Shown here: positions 59,301 through 64,000 of the stretch, piece by piece | Numbering within the stretch: the first letter of the stretch is position 1 | Layout: each line of letters opens with the position of its first letter | Assembly (NCBI RefSeq): GCF_964204865.1 | Contig: NC_135263.1 | Span: 10,585,426-10,649,425 of the forward strand | Direction of reading: 5' to 3' | Length of the DNA: 64,000 bases | Origin: Styela clava | Lineage: Eukaryota > Chordata > Ascidiacea > Stolidobranchia > Styelidae | Program-made: the position numbers and the translations under genes | Notes under the pieces: model-generated | What the model was told of the DNA's origin: nothing | What the model saw: the letters and a program-made list of their open reading frames with translations, nothing else | Database searches by the model: none

Positions 59301-62300
59301 AGAAATTAATGAAAATATATAACATAGCGGTCACACAAATAATTTGTATTGATTAGCAAATAATCGCTGGCCGGGAACTACAATACGTAACCTCAAAGTT
59401 AAAGACGTTGAAATATATTTGGGCTCACTATAAAATATAATTTCTGGAATTATCTAATCCGAGTAATTTTGCAGATTTGTATACGGATCTTTCGTAAAAG
59501 TAGTTGAGTAGGCTTAGTGTGGACAATATTAAACCAGAAAGCATTTATCACTTAAAGACATGTATTCTGTGATAGTGGTTGGCCGTGCAGAGCCTTGTTC
59601 AGAGCAAAGACATGAAAATTAGCCATTTTTTGCTAGATATGTCAATATGATTTTTATATATTACGAGTTAGTTTGACCATATAAAACCCAAACTAACCTG
59701 ATTTAACACTCTGAGAATAATTTTGTACAAAACCAAAATAGTGTCATCCATATTTCTTGCCAGTGCATTAGACATGTTTTGGAGATTAGTCAAAAGTTGT
59801 TTGACTAAATATTTTTGTGATTCGGATTTAGAGCCAATATTCAGCATTCTGAAATAAAAAAGTAAGACATTTATTTAAAAAAAAAAGGATTTTTCATATT
59901 CCTTACAAAAAATAAATAGCAATAAAAGTGTTTTTATAGTGGTTTAGCCAGTTATTTGTTTCAGGTGCATGGACTTAATTGCTCCCATAAATGTCCAATA
60001 TGGACTCACAGATTCTGTTTTCAAAAATTGATAGCACAGAGTAAATAGACAGTTGATGCATCATGCTTGGAACACACTTGTCATTGCACCATTGACTACC
60101 GTGTGCGAGCAGTGCCATACCCATAACAGTTGATCAGATACAGCTTCCTCCACAAACAAGTCCAAGCATATGAAACAAATAACTGGCCAACTAATCCCAT
60201 ATCCAACATGGACTGGGAACTGAATGGAACGACATTGTTTGCCATATGTTTAAGCCGTCTTATCATTTTCATCTCCATTGGATAAATAGAAAAAAAACCA
60301 TTATATTTGATAAAAGGTAAAAGCATTAATACCACTAACCCAACTATGGTAGCTTCTTCGTGGTTGAGTCCAATAAGCATACAAGAGTGAAGAATAAACT
60401 GAATAACGGCTGCCCCTTGTTTCGAAACTCTATCGGCAGGATCGCCGACATTTCCTTGCATTTGATTCAAATTATAACCAGCTTGACTTTGTTCATTCAA
60501 TAATGCATGGCGTTGATTACCAGCTGCTGGTCTGTGGGCTGCTCCACCAATAGTAGCACCACAATCTGCACATTTAGCTGTTTGCATTGGTTGCGTACAT
60601 TCTCCGATTGTATAGATGTGACCATTAGGACAAGTGTACAAAGTATTATATCCTTGACGACGATATTCAACAGGTGTAGAAAAATATGGATTCTCTGGCA
60701 TTGCAGGTAAAAACATATTTCTTATGATACTCGGCCGTGTCAGAAGATGAAGAAATCCATCCATCATGTGACTTCTCGCTGTTACCATGGCGACAATTAA
60801 GGTCACTAACTGATATAAAGTGTGGACTTGCTGTTCAGTAATATGTGGTATTGCTTTCAACATAGGTATAAAATTACTTTGTAGATGGATTAGGAAAGAA
60901 AAAAAATGAGTACCGGCATCTGGATTGTTTTTCAAACATTCCGAAACCGTGGTTTTGATATCGTCAGGTTTATTGAGCGACCATGTAAACAATGACAGAA
61001 TTTTTCCGAGTCGATTCAAAGGAGCGTCAGGTGGAAGTAAACTGTTGACTAACTTTTCAACATCTGTAGCAGGTGATTTATAAATCATAGATTTTGCTTT
61101 GGTGTAGGATTTTCCCAACAATGGCCAACGATCAGTTTTATTTTTGTCTTCGCTGGCTTCAAGAAGCGAGATCGGAATGAGGTCCTGAATCAATGGAAAA
61201 GTATTTGCATCACTTTATATCCCATATATAACAACGGTATATATATATATATAATCCTATGAGCGCTGCAGAAGTATGTGTACCAATATGAAGGTAACTA
61301 TATTTTTTCGCCTACTTTACATCATGTAGTGTAAAGAGAGTGACACCTATGGACAGGGCTAACACTATTCACTTGGCTAACAAAGACAGTCCCCAAACTC
61401 GTAATAGAACTAAGGAAAATCGGAATAAAATTATGGCCAAACCAGGTACACATACTGCGGGAGTACCAAATCCTATCCTAAAGTCGCACAACGCGGTACC
61501 TGGGGCCTAAATCGTTTTTACACTTATGCCATCTCTGTTATATTGTTTATTTATTAAGCATATGCTGTTATATTTGGAGGCATAAGCATAAATATGTATT
61601 TTTAGACAAAACATGTACAGTAATTTTGTTTCAAAATTTAATAAAAATGCTCACCTCTAAGACAGCATTGTCTCTTAATTGGTGAAACCAGTCACTTCCG
61701 TATATTCGACATGCAATTTTGATGATGAATTCTTTAAGAACACTTTCACTGGTATCATCAATGATAATTTTTACAGCAAAACTGACAAAGTTATCTGACT
61801 TTGCTGTTATTTCATAATCAATATCCACTCTTTGAAAAATATCTTGAATACAGCTTGTCGATATGGATATAGACTGTCGTATTTCAGCGACCGCTTGCAG
61901 AATAGAAACTTTAGTCAAGGATTCATCATTCAATAAAATTTTTCTCCATGCAGCACCTAGAAGTTTTTCCCAACGATCGAGATATGAAATTCGATTCGGT
62001 TGATACGGTATTGAATCGAGAATGAGTTTATCTTCAAAACATTTCGTAATTACGAGTGTTATATCCCTCAACTGTGATCTTTTCGATTTAGCCATCCATT
62101 CATTGAGTTCATTTTTCACAATTTCAGGATCAAAATCCATTAAAATTCGTAATATGCTACTCCTTGCGTTGATGTTCAAGTCCAAAGAAGGATTCACGAT
62201 TTCTTTTCTTTCATTGCCAGGTGCTTGCACAACCAGTTCTCGTATTAATGTTTTGATCTGCATTTCCATGGATTTCGCTTGAGATCCCTCCAATGGTGCG

Positions 62301-64000
62301 AAGCAAAATTGACGCAGATATTCCATAAAGAAACTTGTACAATTTGACTGGAAATTTTCCAATTCTTTTATCTGTTCGGGGTTCAAAACAGCAGGTTTTG
62401 GGTGGCTATCTTCTTCCGAGATCTCTCCAGCACATGTAGGACACCTTCTTCCAGTTTGTGCAGCGGCCATTAGACGCAAAATACACATTTCGCATGTGAA
62501 ATGACCACACTGTAAAAAGGTTGGGTTCTCAACTCGTTTCCTGCACAATCTACAATTAAAATCTTTGTGCCAATTTAGGAGAATCTTTAGTCTAATATCG
62601 TCGTGCAACCTGCGCAAAACGTTTGACACGATGCGCAACACTTGATAACTTCTGATATCAGTTTTTGCTATTCCTCTCCACAGTAGTTTAACCTGTGGAG
62701 CAATTACAGACAGGTATCTTTTAAAAACTTCTTCCACATTAGAACTAGGAAGAACATGTCCGATTAGCAGATCAACAACAATCAAAGGAGTCCATTTCTC
62801 CTGTATTTCTTTTTTCGCTTCTTCGTCATAGATATAATCGACAGTTTTTTTGAAAATTCTTTTGATGGTAGTCATAAGATTTTTCCATGCAAGACAAGAG
62901 TTGGCATCATTTAAAGATTCTGCTTTTTCTTGCAATAATTCCATTACACTTTTGAATGCAAAAATATGGATACGAAAGTCATTGAACGCTTGCTGTTTTT
63001 TCACCCAATCATCTGCTTTTCCGACCATTTCCGGACAAGCTCTGAAAATTTCAGCCAATAATTTTAGATATTTTTGATGTTCTTGATATGTTAAGAAAAC
63101 CATAGCAAATTCATCACCGTTTGTAAATCCAGAAATCTTTCGTAGATCTTGGTATTTCTTCATAGAAAACGCGTGGATGACATTTCTCACTGCCTCAAAC
63201 TCTTTCGGATTATCAGACCCCGGTACATAGACATTGTGAAGAAGATCCAAAGCATATAGTTTTATCATATTAATCACTTTTGCAACTCTTAATGCATTTC
63301 CTGCAATTTCAAATAATGGTGATTCCCGAAAAAGCGAGTAAAAGATCTCATGCATGTTTGGAGATTGCTGTTGATACAAAGTATCCCATTGATTGGTGAA
63401 AAATTCGTGTAGCTCATAACTAAAAGGCACAGTACAGGCAATAGTAGACTTGTGGTGTTGAGGTGCTGTGATGAGAAATTCTCGAGCGCCACCGATAGAA
63501 GACCAAGAAAGCGGCAGAGCTTGAAATATTTTGAGCCACATTTCAGCTTTCCATGCAGTTTCTCCAGTTTTTAACAACAGATTTAGATTATCATGACGAT
63601 CAGATATACTGATTATATAAGCCATCATGCGAGAGACGTGGCGCTTTAAACATAGCCACAAAGTTTTACGAAACGTGCCACCCTCTTGAAGGCTTTCCCG
63701 GTTACAGGCTTCGTTTGTGATCCAATCTCCACCCATCAGCAAAATTTGTTCCTCTCTTTGGGAGTATAAATCAATCATTTTTTGCAGAAGAATTTTGCGA
63801 AAATGTATACTTATAGGCGTTGTCTCAGAGCAAAGTTCTGTCAGAATTCGAACTCGATCGAAATAGCGCTCGCTTTTACTCAAGCGACTTTTAACTTTTG
63901 CAACCGCTTCACAAACGCAATCTTGAAGCAAAGATATGATATTTACCAAAGAACCCTCCTGTCTTTCACTTTCCAGTTCTTCGAGACCCATTCTTAGGAC
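50327..64000 (-). CDS. RNF213: RNF213-like giant E3 ubiquitin ligase, C-terminal 1,654 aa (15 exons, 5' end outside window)
   Basis: Exons: 64000-61655, 61184-60340, 59848-59698, 59286-59114, 58245-58103, 57729-57639, 56897-56780, 55618-55413, 54183-54015, 53223-53179, 52705-52628, 52184-52068, 51765-51570, 51202-51067, 50477-50327. The frame is open across all. RNF213 (mysterin) is a dynein-like AAA+ ATPase and ubiquitin ligase acting on lipid droplets and intracellular pathogens. The AAA core must lie right of the window. Visible: E3-module helices, a RING finger (~483-525: CRLCRKRVENPTFLQCGHFT, CEMCILRLM, RRCPTC), more helices, then an RZ-type finger (~960-1000: YTCPNGHIYTIGECTQPM, KCADCGATIGGAAH) with its C/H/C/C ligands intact. 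The RZ finger rather than the RING is the known catalytic element for lipid A ubiquitylation. The last exon ends FSLAVQFTNHQAA. The frame continues upstream of the first Met at 63991, so that Met is not the start. ZNFX1 also has RZ fingers but lacks this RING context. Confidence 0.9.
50612..50910. mobile_element. hAT MITE (CAGGGATGNCC family), last intron of the RNF213-like gene
   Basis: Left end CAGGGATGTCCAAAAGGATTCG. The body (AAGATTTTGAGTCGTCTGAC, AACAATGACCTCATATGTTATG, GATCAACATGAG) matches, inverted, the copy at 54,265. The right end is degraded and no target duplication was found. Confidence 0.65.
51309..51480. mobile_element. single hAT-like end (degraded)
   Basis: CAGGGCTCATCAAACTGGGG, then GGGCCGCGAAAAGTG, resembles the left end of a hAT element. 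No right end or target duplication was found. It lies between exons 13 and 14 of the RNF213-like gene. Confidence 0.4.
53405..53820. mobile_element. TIR-repeat family (TGGACACG ends), copy in RNF213 intron
   Basis: AATAAATGGACACGAAGATC at the left, AATACCGGTACTCC, a core TTTCAAAGCAATTGGTCCAG, then AACAACAACAACATAATAAC and a worn right end (CACTCCATGTGTAAG). Confidence 0.65.
54265..54571. mobile_element. hAT MITE, 307 bp (CAGGGATGNCC family)
   Basis: Left end CAGGGACGGCTGAAA; the right end GTTTTGGGCATCTCTG is its imperfect inverse. Flanks GCCCAAGC (54257-54264) and GCCTGAGC (54572-54579) match at 6 of 8. It lies between exons 8 and 9 of the RNF213-like gene. Confidence 0.72.
55697..56410. mobile_element. 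TIR-repeat family copy, split by a foldback element
   Basis: The left part (ATCTATGGACAAGAAGGCC near 55,708) and right part (AATAAAAGTAATCGCCTTCT, CTTCAAAGCAATTGGTTCAG, CAACAACAAGAAG, ATCCATAGGTCCACTCCCTG) flank the element at 55907-56140. The insertion order is therefore TIR-repeat first, foldback element later. Confidence 0.6.
55907..56140. mobile_element. long-TIR foldback element, copy 3
   Basis: Left arm AGTACTCCCAAAGCATGTG then AACCAAGATGGCAGACACTGG; right arm CCAGTGTCCGCCATCTTGG then CACACACTTCGGGAGTA. A perfect 10-mer CCCAAAAAAC flanks both sides (55897-55906, 56141-56150), consistent with a 9-10 bp target duplication. Confidence 0.87.
58345..58470. mobile_element. foldback family, internally deleted copy
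   Basis: GTGCTCCAGAAGTATGTGTAAC and AATATGGAGGTAACTA at the left, then ATTATGGCCTAACCCTAACC, TGGTACACATATTACGGGAA at the right. The AAGATGGCGGAC arm is altered as in the copy at 61,262, so these two form a subfamily. Confidence 0.6.
58506..58806. mobile_element. hAT MITE, 301 bp (CAGGGATGNCC family)
   Basis: Left end CAGGGATGGCCAACAG; right end CTCATTTTGGGCATTCCCG. Flanks ATTAATAG (58498-58505) and GTTAATAG (58807-58814) match at 7 of 8. It lies between exons 4 and 5 of the RNF213-like gene. Confidence 0.8.
60085..60280. mobile_element. SINE fragment in RNF213 intron
   Basis: CAAGCATATGAAACAAATAA, TAATCCCATATCCA, ACATGGACTGGGAACTG and TTTAAGCCGTCTTAT follow the same order as in the 13,770 SINE. 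It lies just after exon 2 of the RNF213-like gene (donor at 60,339). A long open frame appears to run through it only because the SINE has no stop in that frame. Confidence 0.6.
61262..61468. mobile_element. long-TIR foldback element, copy 4 (internally diverged)
   Basis: The left side has GCAGAAGTATGTGTACC; the right has CCAGGTACACATACTGCGGG and GAGTACC. Flanks AATCCTATG (61253-61261) and AATCCTATC (61469-61477) form a 9-bp target duplication with one mismatch. It shares the altered arm (CAATATGAAGGTAACTA) with the copy at 58,345. Confidence 0.78.

Noticed and set aside
60096-60339. Extension of the RZ-finger exon of the RNF213-like gene to a stop at 60096
   Set aside because: A GT donor at 60339 joins in phase to the next exon, and the extension crosses a SINE copy.

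Overview
This window is animal nuclear DNA: AT-rich, with genes in short exons bounded by clear GT/AG splice sites, and introns and spacers full of small DNA transposons. The best lineage clue is a gene for a secreted protein that joins a thrombospondin type 1 (TSP1) domain to a copper tyrosinase domain. That architecture is what I recall for ascidian (sea squirt) phenoloxidases. The other genes (borealin, cPLA2, uronyl 2-O-sulfotransferase, RNF213, SLC18B1) are ordinary metazoan families. I infer a tunicate, probably an ascidian, and cannot name the species. All homology statements come from reading motifs, not from database searches.

Layout. 1-1838 (+): the last three exons of an SLC18B1-like transporter. 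1839-4946: its 3' region, a 164-bp tandem duplication and a 950-bp hAT element. 4947-12910 (-): a complete seven-exon borealin-like gene (263 aa). 12911-14390: a short hAT MITE and a tRNA-derived SINE. 14391-21538 (-): seventeen exons of a cytosolic phospholipase A2 (689 aa visible, first coding exon not found). 21539-26047: hAT, foldback and TIR-repeat insertions in AT-rich DNA. 26048-28252 (+): a six-exon secreted protein with an IGFBP-type N-terminal domain and a fibrinogen-related domain (363 aa). 30191-31258 (-): a three-exon gene for a 169-aa protein resembling axonemal SPMIP2/C4orf45. 31259-39288: gene-poor, with a large TIR repeat, a 1-kb hAT element and a 56-bp minisatellite. 39289-43556 (+): a complete ten-exon TSP1-phenoloxidase (548 aa). 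44116-45321 (-): a single-exon uronyl 2-O-sulfotransferase (401 aa), convergent with the phenoloxidase. 45322-50326: intergenic, with a 5'-truncated LINE. 50327-64000 (-): fifteen exons giving the C-terminal 1,654 aa of an RNF213-like ubiquitin ligase with RING and RZ-type zinc fingers. It runs off the right edge.

For every gene the exon phases were checked to join in one open frame; summed coding lengths are multiples of three where both ends are visible. Three genes (fibrinogen-domain protein, phenoloxidase, RNF213-like) belong to families with immune roles, but nothing here shows that they are linked in function. Most of the remaining sequence is mobile-element debris. It includes full-length hAT elements with 8-bp target duplications, a long-TIR foldback family with 9-bp target duplications, a family with TGGACACG termini, and copies of one SINE.
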